DNA from: an uncultured Bacteroidales bacterium
GTDB lineage: Bacteria; Bacteroidota; Bacteroidia; Bacteroidales; Muribaculaceae
Assembly: GCA_902793405.1 (NCBI GenBank)
Contig: CADBDH010000013.1
Coordinates: forward strand, 1-64,000
DNA length: 64,000 nt
Direction of reading: 5' to 3'
Shown here: positions 1 to 8,454 of the stretch, in pieces
Position numbering within the stretch: position 1 is the first letter of the stretch
Layout of the letters: each line of letters starts with the position of its first letter
Notes under the pieces: model-generated
The model's database searches: none
What the model saw: the letters and a program-made list of their open reading frames with translations, nothing else
What the model was told of the DNA's origin: nothing
Translations under genes and position numbers: made by a program

Positions 1-213
1 GGCAAAGTGGTGGGCGCGACAGGTTTCCTTGCCGGTGAGGTAGGTGGAGTGGTGCTGACGCAGAAATGGCTGGCCGTTGATGGTTACCAATGGCTGGATT
101 GTGTAGGCGCTGAGGTCGGTGTCGCTGGTGAACTGGCAGCTCTTCCAGGAGTCGGCTTCGCTGCGTGCATTGGGATAACGGTAAAAATTGATGTTGTTCA
201 TGGTGTTTTTCAT
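1..213 (-). CDS. Unknown protein, N-terminal part only
   Basis: Only the first 71 codons are inside the window; the remainder runs off the left edge. The ATG at 213 lies about 28 bases after a good Bacteroidetes promoter (boxes at 276-278 and 248-255), which argues for a real gene. An in-frame ATG at 231 would add six residues but leave a leader of only about 10 bases. The visible protein begins MKNTMNNINFYRYPN and has no signal peptide or membrane segment, so it looks cytoplasmic. Two cysteines (WKSC, ETCRAHH) are visible. I do not recognise the family. Confidence 0.5.
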   Translation of the reverse strand, partial: MKNTMNNINFYRYPNARSEADSWKSCQFTSDTDLSAYTIQPLVTINGQPFLRQHHSTYLTGKETCRAHHFA

Positions 214-247
214 TGATAAATTGTTTAACATGGTATTGTTGAGAGTG

Positions 248-278
248 CAAAGATAGTGAATTGTAGAGGGCTTGTCAA
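248..278 (-). promoter_or_regulatory. Promoter of the left-edge gene
   Basis: On the minus strand, TTG at 276-278 and TATCTTTG at 248-255 are separated by 20 bases, matching the Bacteroidetes sigma-70 pattern TTTG-N19-TAnnTTTG. Transcription would start near 241. Confidence 0.65.
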
Positions 279-304
279 GAGGAAGGGGGCGTTTTTTATA
301 TACC

Positions 305-583
305 GAAGGCTTGTAATGCCTCGGCCACAGGGCGCGACATTTTTTACAAGCTGGCAGCTTGTAATACTCTAACAACACGGGGGATTGCTAGATGGGGATT
401 GCTCGACGACGGAGCCGTCGACTACGGGACACGTTGCGAGGTGGCTGGACGGACAGGATGAGACTTTATAATAAAAGACAACTGGGACAACTTTGGCAAC
501 TATCTTGTTGAATGACGGTTGCTTGAGTTGTTCCAGTTGTGTGCTTTTTACAAGCCGGAGGCTTGCAATACCTCGACCACAGG
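305..583. repeat. Intergenic region with a 27-bp direct repeat and palindromes
   Basis: The 386-base gap between the left-edge gene and the BspA-like gene has no credible ORF. A 27-bp sequence ending CTCGRCCACAGG occurs at 305-331 and again at 557-583 with four differences. Next to these lie two palindromes of the same type, TTACAAGCTG/CAGCTTGTAA at 344-364 and TTACAAGCC/GGCTTGCAA at 548-568. A small GACGGAGCCGTC-type palindrome lies near 410. The pattern suggests a dispersed palindromic intergenic element. Confidence 0.6.
478..540 (-). terminator. Long hairpin, probable terminator of the BspA-like gene
   Basis: A 23-bp imperfect stem pairs 478-500 with 518-540 around a 17-base loop. Its arms are built from CAAC/GTTG units. 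On the minus strand it is followed by the T-rich stretch TCTTTTATTATAAAG. It belongs to a family of GTTGTT-rich palindromes also seen at 29.8 kb and 60.1 kb. Confidence 0.4.
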
Positions 584-599
584 ATGGGGTGTTCTTGTT

Positions 600-1277
600 T
601 TAGTCGCTGGTGGTGAGGAGGTGGTCGATGAGGGCGGTGACGTCGGCGATGTTGATGTTGCCGTCGCTGTTCAGGTCGGCGTTGGTTTCTTTTATCGTCG
701 TCGTCTCGTTGTTCATGAGATAGTCAATCAGCAGGGTCAAATCGCTGATGTTCACCAGGCTGTCACCGTTCACGTCGCCAGGAAGGGCCTCGACGGCATC
801 ACCGACGATGTTTGTGAAGTTTTGCCAATAAGGTGCTGCCTGATAGGCTGCCAGTGATGCGGCGGGCACATGGAGGGTAGCGGAGTAGTCGGTGAATGAA
901 TTGGCGTCACACACGGGAGGTGTCACTGCATAGCAATAGACGACAGAGGGCTTTACATACATGCCCTTGACCGACGTGACCTCGCTGCCGATAGACACGC
1001 TGACTGGCCTGAGTATTGAGATTGTACCCCCTCGCCATTCACCTTCACCATATAATGACAGTGAGGAGATGTGGTAGCAGTTTTCAAATGCATAATAGGC
1101 AAGAGAGGTGACCGAAACGGGAATGGTCACGCTTGCCAGACCGTAGCAATCGGCAAAGGCATCATAGCCGATAGTCGTGACACCGTTAGGAATAACCACA
1201 CTCTCAAGACTGCTGCAACCCTGGAAAGTCCTTTCGTCGATTACAGTGATGGCGTTACTGAGGGTGACGCTCGTCAT
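600..1277 (-). pseudogene. C-terminal part of a split BspA-like dockerin protein
   Basis: This is the downstream half of the gene at 1284-3026, in the same reading frame and cut off by a single TGA at 1284-1286. From its first internal ATG it encodes 225 residues: two more LRR_5 repeats, a partial repeat, and a C-terminal dockerin-like pair of calcium loops (GDVNGDSLVNISDLTLLIDY, then DLNSDGNINIADVTALIDHL) at roughly residues 750-808 of the joined protein. The dockerin ends a few residues before the stop, as in the other dockerin proteins here. Without the signal peptide encoded upstream it cannot be exported, so it is probably a dead remnant unless the TGA is an assembly error or is read through. 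Other genes here end in TGA, for example at 48814-48816, so TGA is a normal stop in this genome. Confidence 0.75.
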
Positions 1278-1283
1278 GCTGCT

Positions 1284-3026
1284 TCAATTAGCGAAAGCAT
1301 AGGTGCCGATGGTGGTAACGGAATTGGGGATGACTACGCTCTCCAGGGCTGTACAACCGTTGAAGGCATAGTGGCCGATTTCAGTCACCGAGTTCGGGAT
1401 GCTCACACTGGCAAGTGCAATGCATTCATAGAAAGCGTCGTTACCAATGGTCGTGGCCGAGGCGGGAATGGTCACACTCTTTAAACTGCTGCAGTAGCGG
1501 AATAATCCGTAGCTGATGGCATTGACCGAGTTGCCGAGGGTCACTTGGGCCAATCCGGTGCAGTTGTCAAACACGCTGTTGCCCAGGGTGGTTACCGAGT
1601 TGGGGATAACGATGCTGGTCAATCCGCTACAGCGAGAGAAGGCGCTGTTGCCGACAGTAGTGAGAGAATTGGGGAGCGTTACGCTCGTCAGTCCGGAACA
1701 ATTCTGGAATGCGACGCTGCCGATAGTAGCGACGCCGTCGGGAATCGTCACGCTTGTCAGCTTGCTGCAGCTGAGGAATGCGGCATAACCGATGGTCTTG
1801 ACCGAGTTGCCGATGGTCACGCTGGTCATGTTGTTGCAAGAGGCGAAAGCGTTACTGCCGATAAGGGTTACCGAGTTGGGAATGATGACGCTCGTAAGAG
1901 CATAACAACGGCAAAAAGTTCCTTCGTCAATAGCTGTTACCGAGTTGCCGATGGATACGTTCGTCATGTTGCTGCAGTCGGTAAATGCATAGGTGCCGAG
2001 GGTAATGACCGAGTTAGGGATATCCACGCTGGTCAAACTCGAGCAGCCCGAGAATGCGCTCTTGCCGATGCTCGTGACCGAGTTGGGGATGTTCACGTCT
2101 GTCAGCGCAACGCAGTCGTCAAAGGCCGAAATGCCGATTGCGGTTATTGTGTTGGGGATGGAAACGCTCTTGAGACTTGAACAGCCATCGAAGGCGTAGT
2201 CGCAGATGGCGGTGCAGATAGTGGGGACAGTCACGTCTTGAACTTCAGTGCCATTCAGGTAGAGATGATGGGCGAGAGTCAGTGGGTTGGCCTTCTCATT
2301 TCCAAACTTGAGGTTACACCATTGCGCAATGCTCGTGATGTTGACACGGGTCAGGCTGGTACAGCCGTTGAAAGCGTCGTTGCCGATGCTGATAACCGAG
2401 TTGCCGAAGGTCACGCACGACAGGGCAGTACATCTATCAAATGCCGACGTTCCGATGGTATTGACCGAGTTGGGGATGGTCACACTTGACAATTTGGAGC
2501 ACCAGGCAAATGCCCAATTGCCGATCGACTTGACTGAATTGCCGAAGTTTACGGTAGTCAGTTCGTCGCAGGATTGGAATGTGGCGTTACCGATAGCAGT
2601 GACCGAATTGGGGATGTCAACAACCGTCAGACCGTCGCAATAGCAGAAAGCGCTGTTGCCGATGGTGGTCACCGAGCTGGGAATCTCAATGTCTCTCAAT
2701 CTATAGCAACGCTCAAACGAGTAGTTGCCAATCGTAGTGACAGTGTTGGGAATCTCAATGCTCGTCAAGTTCATGCATTCCTGAAATGCAGACTGCCCGA
2801 TGGCCGTGACACGGTAAGTGGTGCCATTGTAACTGACCGTAGAGGGAATCACGACATCACCCGAATACTCATCAGATTCAGTGGGATACGAGCCTTGATA
2901 AGTGATTGTTGCCTCGTTGCCATTGATGTTGTAATAGATGCCATTGACCTCAAAGTCATGGGCTGAAACAAGTGCCGGTAAAAGAATTGCCAGGACAAGT
3001 AGAATTGATTTAATGCTTGTTTTCAT
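1284..3026 (-). CDS. BspA-like leucine-rich repeat surface protein, truncated by in-frame TGA
   Basis: This is a secreted protein of 580 residues as read, with an N-terminal signal peptide (LVLAILLPALVSAHD). A short cap containing GIYYNINGNEATITYQG is followed by about 20 copies of the 23-residue LRR_5 (BspA/Treponema pallidum) repeat, consensus IPNSVTTIGxxAFxxCxxLT. BspA-like proteins are surface adhesins or binding proteins. Translation stops after TYAFAN at a TGA where every sibling repeat has Cys (NCSSLTS), so one base change from TGC or TGT explains it. The frame continues through 600-1277 to a dockerin-like end, giving an intact product of about 808 residues. It has its own promoter at 3094-3125. 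The truncated form lacks the C-terminal dockerin. Confidence 0.85.
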   Translation of the reverse strand: MKTSIKSILLVLAILLPALVSAHDFEVNGIYYNINGNEATITYQGSYPTESDEYSGDVVIPSTVSYNGTTYRVTAIGQSAFQECMNLTSIEIPNTVTTIGNYSFERCYRLRDIEIPSSVTTIGNSAFCYCDGLTVVDIPNSVTAIGNATFQSCDELTTVNFGNSVKSIGNWAFAWCSKLSSVTIPNSVNTIGTSAFDRCTALSCVTFGNSVISIGNDAFNGCTSLTRVNITSIAQWCNLKFGNEKANPLTLAHHLYLNGTEVQDVTVPTICTAICDYAFDGCSSLKSVSIPNTITAIGISAFDDCVALTDVNIPNSVTSIGKSAFSGCSSLTSVDIPNSVITLGTYAFTDCSNMTNVSIGNSVTAIDEGTFCRCYALTSVIIPNSVTLIGSNAFASCNNMTSVTIGNSVKTIGYAAFLSCSKLTSVTIPDGVATIGSVAFQNCSGLTSVTLPNSLTTVGNSAFSRCSGLTSIVIPNSVTTLGNSVFDNCTGLAQVTLGNSVNAISYGLFRYCSSLKSVTIPASATTIGNDAFYECIALASVSIPNSVTEIGHYAFNGCTALESVVIPNSVTTIGTYAFAN

Positions 3027-3093
3027 AGTTTATATGGTTTATATGTGTATGTCTTGATAGCAAATTGCCATGAAGCGTTCCGAAAACTTGCCG

Positions 3094-3125
3094 CAAAAGT
3101 AGATATTTTCTGGCAGATTTCCAAA
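3094..3125 (-). promoter_or_regulatory. Promoter of the BspA-like gene
   Basis: Minus-strand TTTG at 3122-3125 and TACTTTTG at 3094-3101 are separated by 20 bases, in good agreement with the Bacteroidetes promoter consensus. The leader to the ATG at 3026 is about 60 bases. Confidence 0.65.
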
Positions 3126-3214
3126 ACAACCATCCATCTCCCTTACTGTTTTTGATTCACCAATTACCATAACAACCAGGATGGCTTGTCGCGGTTCCCC
3201 TCATCATGAGGCAT

Positions 3215-3244
3215 AAAAAAAGAGACGCAAGGGTGTTGCGTCTC
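3215..3244 (-). terminator. Rho-independent terminator of the OPT transporter gene
   Basis: On the minus strand a perfect 9-bp stem (GAGACGCAA/TTGCGTCTC, 3222-3230 with 3236-3244) is followed by seven T residues (3215-3221). It lies 29 bases after the transporter stop codon. Confidence 0.85.
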
Positions 3245-3272
3245 AATAGTTTATTGGCAGTTCAATTACTGA

Positions 3273-5234
3273 TTAGTTCTCTTTCTTGGCGCGGAGGCAG
3301 GAAACGGCGAGGAAGAGAATGAGGGCGATGTACATGACGATGGCGAGCCAGTTGCTGGCACTGTCGCTCAGGGGGCTGACGTACTTGAAGCCGAAGAAGA
3401 TCATGGCTGCACTGACAACGCCCATGAGGGCACCACCGGCGATGAAACCGCTGGCGAGCAGGGTGCCGCGCTCCTTGCGGGCCTTGTTAACGGCTTCGTC
3501 CTTGCTGCGGCTGCCGACGAACCAGCTGATGATGGCGCCGACAAGCAGCGGAGCATTGAGCTGCAAGGGGATGAACATACCCAGCGAGAAGGGCAGGGCA
3601 GGCACCTTGAGCCAGTTGAGCAGGAGGGCGAGGATAGCGCCCACGCCGTAGAGTAACCAGGGGGTTTCGCCACCCATCATCAGGGGCTTGATAACGGCTG
3701 CCATGGCGTTAGCCTGGGGAGCTACCATGGCGTTGGGACCGGTGAAGCCGTAGGCCTTGTTCAGGATCATCATCACACCACCGACGGTGGCTGCCGACAC
3801 GAGGGTGCCGACGAACTTCCAAGTCTGCTGCTTGGCGGGCGTGGTGCCAATCCAGTAACCGATCTTCATATCGGTAACCATACCGCCAGCCATCGACAGG
3901 GCGGTGCAGACCACACCACCAATGACCATGGCGGCCACGATACCCTTGGAGCCCTCGAGGCCGATAGCGACGAAGATGACGCTGGCCACGATAAGGGTCA
4001 TCAGGGTCATACCCGAAACGGGGTTGCTGCCCACGATGGCGATAGCGTTAGCTGCCACAGTGGTGAACAGGAAGGCGATAACCAGCACAACGAGGAAGGC
4101 CACGATGGTCTGCAGCAGGTTGTGGATGACGCCGATGTAGAAGAACACGAAGGTCACGAGCAGGGCTGCCAGCAGGGCAAACACGAGGACCTTCATGGAG
4201 ATGTCGCGCTGATGGCGCTCGACCTGCACGTTCTGGTCCTGTCCCTTGAAGGCCTGTCCGGCGAGGCCGGCAGCGTTCTTGATGACACCCCACGACTTGA
4301 CGATGCCGATGATACCGCTCATGGCGATACCGCCGATACCGATGTAGCGTGCACCGCCGGCGAAGATCTCGTCGGGAGCCATCTGGGCAAACTCGGGATT
4401 CATGCCCATGAGGGGAACGATGATCCACCAGATGAAGGCACTACCGGCAAAGATGATGAAGGCATAGGGCAGGCCGATGATGTAGCCCAGACCCAGCACA
4501 GCGGCACCGGTGTTGATCTTGAAGATCATCTTCACATTGTTGGTGAAGCTCTCCATGGCGGGGATGGCTTGGGTGGTGAGCACCTCTTTCCACCAGCCGA
4601 AGGTCGAGAGCAGGAAGTCGTACAGACCGCCCACGATACCCGCAATGAGCAGGGGACGGGCCTGGTCGCCGCCCTTCTGGCCGCTGACGAGCACCTGGGT
4701 GGTCGCGGTAGCCTCGGGGAACGGGAACTTGCCGTGCATGTCGCTCACGAAGTACTTGCGGAAGGGGATGAAGAACAGAATACCCAAGCAGCCGCCCAGC
4801 AGCGAGCTGAGGAAGACTTCGAGGAAGTTGACGGTGATTTCGGGATACTCGGCCTGCAGGATGTACAGGGCAGGCAGGGTAAAGATGGCACCAGCCACGA
4901 TGATGCCCGAAGCGGCACCGATCGACTGGATGATGACATTCTCGCCGAGCGAGTTTTTGCGTTTGGTCGCGGCACCAATGCCGGCGGCAATGATGGCGAT
5001 GGGGATGGCAGCCTCAAACACCTGGCCCACCTTAAGGCCCAGATAGGCTGCTGCGGCACTGAAGATGACCGCCATGATCAGACCCAGCGAGACGCTGTAG
5101 GGCGTAATCTCGGGATAGGTCTTGTCGGGCTTCAAGATGGGGACGTACTTTTCCCCGGGCTTGAGCTCGCGAGCGGCGTTGTCGGGCAACGACATCTCGT
5201 CTTGTTGTTGAACAATGATTTCGTCTTCTTTCAT
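3273..5234 (-). CDS. OPT family oligopeptide transporter
   Basis: A 653-residue integral inner-membrane protein with about 15 hydrophobic segments, of the OPT/YSL superfamily (PF03169), which moves small peptides or metal chelates inward, driven by ion gradients. The N-terminus is a short acidic cytoplasmic tail (MKEDEIIVQQQDEMSLPDNA) followed by the family hallmark GEKYVPILKP...ITPYSVSLGLIMAVIFSAAAAY. Other recognisable stretches are AYLGLKVGQVFEAAIPIAI and NPVSGMTL. The length matches Bacteroidetes OPT proteins. It is a single-gene unit with its own terminator (3215-3244). Its upstream region is shared with a divergent secreted-protein gene and holds a weak minus-strand TATCTTCG at 5299-5306 as a possible -7 box. 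The substrate cannot be told from sequence. Confidence 0.93.
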   Translation of the reverse strand: MKEDEIIVQQQDEMSLPDNAARELKPGEKYVPILKPDKTYPEITPYSVSLGLIMAVIFSAAAAYLGLKVGQVFEAAIPIAIIAAGIGAATKRKNSLGENVIIQSIGAASGIIVAGAIFTLPALYILQAEYPEITVNFLEVFLSSLLGGCLGILFFIPFRKYFVSDMHGKFPFPEATATTQVLVSGQKGGDQARPLLIAGIVGGLYDFLLSTFGWWKEVLTTQAIPAMESFTNNVKMIFKINTGAAVLGLGYIIGLPYAFIIFAGSAFIWWIIVPLMGMNPEFAQMAPDEIFAGGARYIGIGGIAMSGIIGIVKSWGVIKNAAGLAGQAFKGQDQNVQVERHQRDISMKVLVFALLAALLVTFVFFYIGVIHNLLQTIVAFLVVLVIAFLFTTVAANAIAIVGSNPVSGMTLMTLIVASVIFVAIGLEGSKGIVAAMVIGGVVCTALSMAGGMVTDMKIGYWIGTTPAKQQTWKFVGTLVSAATVGGVMMILNKAYGFTGPNAMVAPQANAMAAVIKPLMMGGETPWLLYGVGAILALLLNWLKVPALPFSLGMFIPLQLNAPLLVGAIISWFVGSRSKDEAVNKARKERGTLLASGFIAGGALMGVVSAAMIFFGFKYVSPLSDSASNWLAIVMYIALILFLAVSCLRAKKEN

Positions 5235-5245
5235 AGATATGTTAA

Positions 5246-5280
5246 TTAGTTTCTAGTTGTTAGTTCTTAGTTTTTAGTTT
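5246..5280 (+). repeat. Heptad tandem array (5 x TTAGTTN)
   Basis: Five contiguous 7-bp units, TTAGTTT CTAGTTG and then three TTAGTTY, lie between the divergent starts of the OPT gene and the gene at 5418. It is one member of a family of period-7 arrays in this window. Confidence 0.85.
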
Positions 5281-5356
5281 AGATGAGTTAACAAACTGCG
5301 AAGATAGGCAAAAAACGTTATCCTGTCGCCATAAATGGTGCTAAATGTGGGATTTT

Positions 5357-5387
5357 TTTGTGAGATTGAAGTTTTTATCTACCTTTG
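5357..5387 (+). promoter_or_regulatory. Promoter of the secreted protein gene at 5418
   Basis: TTTG at 5357-5360 and TACCTTTG at 5380-5387 with exactly 19 bases between them. It rules out a TTG start at 5385, which lies inside the -7 box, and supports the ATG at 5418. Confidence 0.75.
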
Positions 5388-5417
5388 TTGTCAAGAATAA
5401 AGGCAAAAGGAGATATT

Positions 5418-6230
5418 ATGAAAAGGAGATTTTTGTGGTTGGCCATGATGGCCAGCCTGACGATAGGAGCGATGTACGCTCAGGACGTTATCTGTAACGA
5501 GCAGGTCGCACTCGATGCCCTGACGGCTTATATCGACACGATGCGCCCTGTTGACCCGCATGTGAAGCTGTTCTACACCAACCTGGTGAACAACCCAACG
5601 CACAGCTACCGCATCGAGCATCTGGACCTGGGCTTTAACGGCTGTACGGGCCGCGTCAACGAGCAAGTAGTGATGGCCGACGGCAGCAAGCGCGACAATG
5701 TGTTCATTTTCAACGAACAGGGCCTGCTCACGCAGTCCACCATCCAGGGCAGCAAGGGTGTCAAGACGGTCACCGACTACACCTATGACTATGACGAGGT
5801 GCTGGGATTCACCATCAAGCAGAGCAAGAGCAAGAACCGCACGATCAACTTCGCGCCCATCTATGGCGCACATGGCCTGCGCGAGAGCATCAAGGGCGAC
5901 AACGGCAGCCGTCAGGACTTTACTTATAACGAACGGGGCCACCTCACCAAGCTCGTCATCACCCCTGCCAAGGGCAACAAGCGCACACTGCTCTATCAGG
6001 ACGGCTATGTCGTGCGCGAGGAGGTGGACGGCAAGGTCTATCGTTATCACTACGACTTTGACACCGCCACAGGCAAGAAGTTCCTTATCGCCATCAAGGA
6101 GCTGAAGGGCAACGACGTGGTGCATGAGCGCACCTTTGACTACGACATCGACACCCACGGGCGCTACACGCGCGTGAGCATCGCCCTCGACGGCAAACCC
6201 CAGATGACGATAACGCGGAGTTATCTTTAG
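5418..6230 (+). CDS. Secreted protein with RHS/YD-like beta repeats, function unknown
   Basis: A 270-residue protein with a clear signal peptide (MKRRFLWLAMMASLTIGAMYAQ), so periplasmic or surface located. The mature part consists of short alternating beta-strand repeats such as DYTYDYDEVLGF, DFTYNERGHLTKL, YRYHYDFDTATG and TFDYDIDTHGRY. They resemble the Tyr-Asp repeats of RHS-type proteins and of many uncharacterised Bacteroidetes secreted proteins. There is no lipobox, catalytic motif or T9SS C-terminal domain. The start is fixed by the promoter at 5357-5387. The stop codon TAG lies inside the first unit of the heptad array that follows. It is monocistronic. The name is structural only; no function can be assigned. 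Confidence 0.8.
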   Translation: MKRRFLWLAMMASLTIGAMYAQDVICNEQVALDALTAYIDTMRPVDPHVKLFYTNLVNNPTHSYRIEHLDLGFNGCTGRVNEQVVMADGSKRDNVFIFNEQGLLTQSTIQGSKGVKTVTDYTYDYDEVLGFTIKQSKSKNRTINFAPIYGAHGLRESIKGDNGSRQDFTYNERGHLTKLVITPAKGNKRTLLYQDGYVVREEVDGKVYRYHYDFDTATGKKFLIAIKELKGNDVVHERTFDYDIDTHGRYTRVSIALDGKPQMTITRSYL

Positions 6231-6275
6231 TTGTTAGTTTTTAGTTCTTAGTCCTTAGTTGTTAGTCCTTGGTTG
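6227..6275 (+). repeat. Heptad tandem array (7 units)
   Basis: Seven 7-bp units of the form TTAGTTN/TTAGTCC/TTGGTTG. The first unit contains the TAG stop of the gene ending at 6230, so the array begins within the coding sequence. Confidence 0.85.
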
Positions 6276-6361
6276 TAGGTTGGGTTTCTGGGGGCTTGAA
6301 ACAATAAAAGGGGTTGCTTTAACGTTTTTAAAAATAATTAAAGCAACAGTTCAGCAATTTC

Positions 6362-8359
6362 ATGAAACGGATACTCTATATTTTTGTGGGCTTGATGATG
6401 GCATCGGTGGTGCTGTCGCTGTCATCGTGCAAGGGCCCTAAACTGAAGGATGCCGACGAGGCCTACGACCGCGGCGAATACTTTGACGCGGCGGCGATCT
6501 ACCGTCAGCTCTATAACCGCTATAACCGCAAGGAAGACCAGTGGTTGCGCGGCGAGTTGGCCTTCCAGTTGGGCATGTGCCACCTGAAGCTCAACCAGGG
6601 CAACCGCGCCGTTGCGGCATTCCAGAATGCCATCCGCTATGAATATGAAGACACCACCCTGTTGCTGCGTCTGGCGCAAGCCCAGCAGCGCGAGGGCCTG
6701 TATGCCGCGGCTATCAACAGCTATAACGAGTATCTGGATATCGCTCCTGACAGTTGGGAGGCCAAAGTGGGCATCCGCGGATGCGAGCTGGCCCCGCAGT
6801 GGAAGGAGGAAGGCTCGCGCTACATCGTCAAGCAGGACAAACTGTTCAATTCACGACGTGCCGACTACTGCCCCATGTATCTGGACAAGAACATGGAGTA
6901 CTTCTACTTCACATCGACCAACGAGAAATCGACGGGTGAGCTGCGCAGCGAGATTACGGGTACCAAGAAGGGTGACATCTACTTCTCGAAGAAGAACGAG
7001 AAGGGTGCCTGGACACGCCCCGAGGTGGTGGAAGGCGGCCTGAATACCGAGCATGACGAGGGTGCTGCCGCATTCTCGCCCGACGGCACGACGATGTATC
7101 TCGCCCGCGCCGTACGTCAGGACTGGCCCACCAATGTGGAAATCTACACCAGCACACGCAGCGAGGCCAAATGGAACGCTCCGCAGAAGTTTGAAATCAC
7201 CGCCGACACCCTGAGCAACTATAGTGACCCCTTCGTCAGCCCTGACGGCAACTGGCTCTACTTTGCCAGCGACATGCCGGGCGGGCAGGGTGGAACCGAC
7301 ATCTGGCGCATCAACCTCAAGGACAAGCACGGTACCCTGGAGAACCTGGGTCCGCAAATCAATACCAAGGGCAACGAGCGTTTCCCCAACATGCGCACCG
7401 ACAGCCTGCTTTACTTCTCGAGCGACGGCCATCCCGGCATGGGCGGTCTAGACCTGTTTGTGGCCAAATTGCAGCCTCAGGAGGAGAAGGGCCGTACGTC
7501 GATGGACATCTGGGAAATCGAGAACATGGGTGTGCCGATGAACTCGGCAGCCGATGACTTTGGCCTCACCTTTGGTGCCGGCGAGAGCGGATTTTTCTCG
7601 AGCAACCGAGGCGATGCCCGTGGCTATGACCACATCTTCAGTTTTGTGAAGCCTGACCTGCAGATTTGGATTTCGGGATATGTGGTGGACAAGGACGACG
7701 AGCCGGTGCCCAACGCGGTAATCCGCATCGTGGGCGACGACGGCAGTAACCAGAAGACCGCTGCCAAGCCCGACGGGTCGTTCCGTTTCGACCTGCAGCG
7801 CGGCGTGAAATATGCGATGATGGCTGGTGCCGATGGCTATCTCAATGCCCGTCAGGAGTTTGTGAGCGACAGCACCGAGGAAGACGCCGAGTACAATGTG
7901 GACTTCATCCTCGCTGCCATGTTCAAGGCACAGATTATCGAGAATATCTTCTATGACTTCGACAAGGCCGTCCTGCGCGACGAATCCAAACTGGCACTCG
8001 ACAGCATGGTCATGCTCTTGAAGGATCACCCCAACATCGTCATCGAGATGGCATCGCACACCGACCGTGTGGGCAGTGCGAAATATAATCAGGGACTCTC
8101 GCAGCGACGTGCACAAAGCGTTGTGGATTATCTGATTGCCAACGGCATCCCGCGTGAGCGCCTTAAACCGATGGGCTATGGCGAGTCGCGTCCCAAGACG
8201 GTGACCAAGCGCATCCACAGCCAGTATCCGCAGTTTGAAGAGGGTGTGACCCTGACCGAGGAATTCATCAAGACCCTGAGCAAGGAGGATCAGGAAGCCG
8301 CCGACCAGGTGAACCGACGAACCGAGTTTGAAGTCATTGACACAGAATACCAGTATTAA
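6362..8359 (+). CDS. porE: Type IX secretion outer-membrane lipoprotein PorE
   Basis: A 665-residue lipoprotein with the four-part architecture and length of Porphyromonas gingivalis PorE: signal peptide with lipobox (LSLSSC, Cys23), a TPR region (about 30-150, EAYDRGEYFDAAAIYRQLYN), a PD40-type beta-propeller (about 160-400, e.g. AAFSPDGTTMYLAR, FVSPDGNWLYFASD, LLYFSSDGHPGMGGLD), a carboxypeptidase-regulatory-like domain (about 435-513) and a C-terminal OmpA peptidoglycan-binding domain (about 520-660, FYDFDKAVLRDESK...NRRTEFEV). PorE is thought to tether the PorK/PorN ring of the T9SS to peptidoglycan. It stands alone here, with a hairpin and heptad array directly downstream. The related PorG gene is 31 kb away. 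Homologues in the wider PD40-OmpA family are common, so the T9SS assignment rests on the full domain order. Confidence 0.88.
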   Translation: MKRILYIFVGLMMASVVLSLSSCKGPKLKDADEAYDRGEYFDAAAIYRQLYNRYNRKEDQWLRGELAFQLGMCHLKLNQGNRAVAAFQNAIRYEYEDTTLLLRLAQAQQREGLYAAAINSYNEYLDIAPDSWEAKVGIRGCELAPQWKEEGSRYIVKQDKLFNSRRADYCPMYLDKNMEYFYFTSTNEKSTGELRSEITGTKKGDIYFSKKNEKGAWTRPEVVEGGLNTEHDEGAAAFSPDGTTMYLARAVRQDWPTNVEIYTSTRSEAKWNAPQKFEITADTLSNYSDPFVSPDGNWLYFASDMPGGQGGTDIWRINLKDKHGTLENLGPQINTKGNERFPNMRTDSLLYFSSDGHPGMGGLDLFVAKLQPQEEKGRTSMDIWEIENMGVPMNSAADDFGLTFGAGESGFFSSNRGDARGYDHIFSFVKPDLQIWISGYVVDKDDEPVPNAVIRIVGDDGSNQKTAAKPDGSFRFDLQRGVKYAMMAGADGYLNARQEFVSDSTEEDAEYNVDFILAAMFKAQIIENIFYDFDKAVLRDESKLALDSMVMLLKDHPNIVIEMASHTDRVGSAKYNQGLSQRRAQSVVDYLIANGIPRERLKPMGYGESRPKTVTKRIHSQYPQFEEGVTLTEEFIKTLSKEDQEAADQVNRRTEFEVIDTEYQY

Positions 8360-8360
8360 C

Positions 8361-8411
8361 ATCAAGCGCCTCCCAGGGAGGCGCTTGATGGTCTAGGGTC
8401 TAGGGTTTAGG
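8361..8411 (+). repeat. Hairpin plus heptad array behind porE
   Basis: A perfect 13-bp stem (8361-8373 with 8377-8389, loop CAG) starts one base after the porE stop and is followed at once by three heptads GTCTAGG GTCTAGG GTTTAGG (8391-8411). There is no T-run, so it is not a classical intrinsic terminator. It lies between the convergent genes porE and ugd. Confidence 0.8.
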
Positions 8412-8454
8412 GGCCATCCGGCTACTTTGACTACTTGCGATTGACTATTGTTTA

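Noticed and set aside
1284-1286. Selenocysteine or recoded TGA in the BspA-like gene
   Set aside because: No SECIS-like structure was noticed next to the codon, the position is an ordinary structural Cys of a repeat, and TGA is used as a normal stop elsewhere in the window.
1071-2966. Several plus-strand frames opposite the BspA-like repeats
   Set aside because: They merely reflect the 69-bp periodic LRR coding repeats read backwards.
5385-5417. TTG start of the secreted protein at 5385
   Set aside because: The codon lies inside the -7 promoter box; the signal peptide begins at the ATG at 5418.
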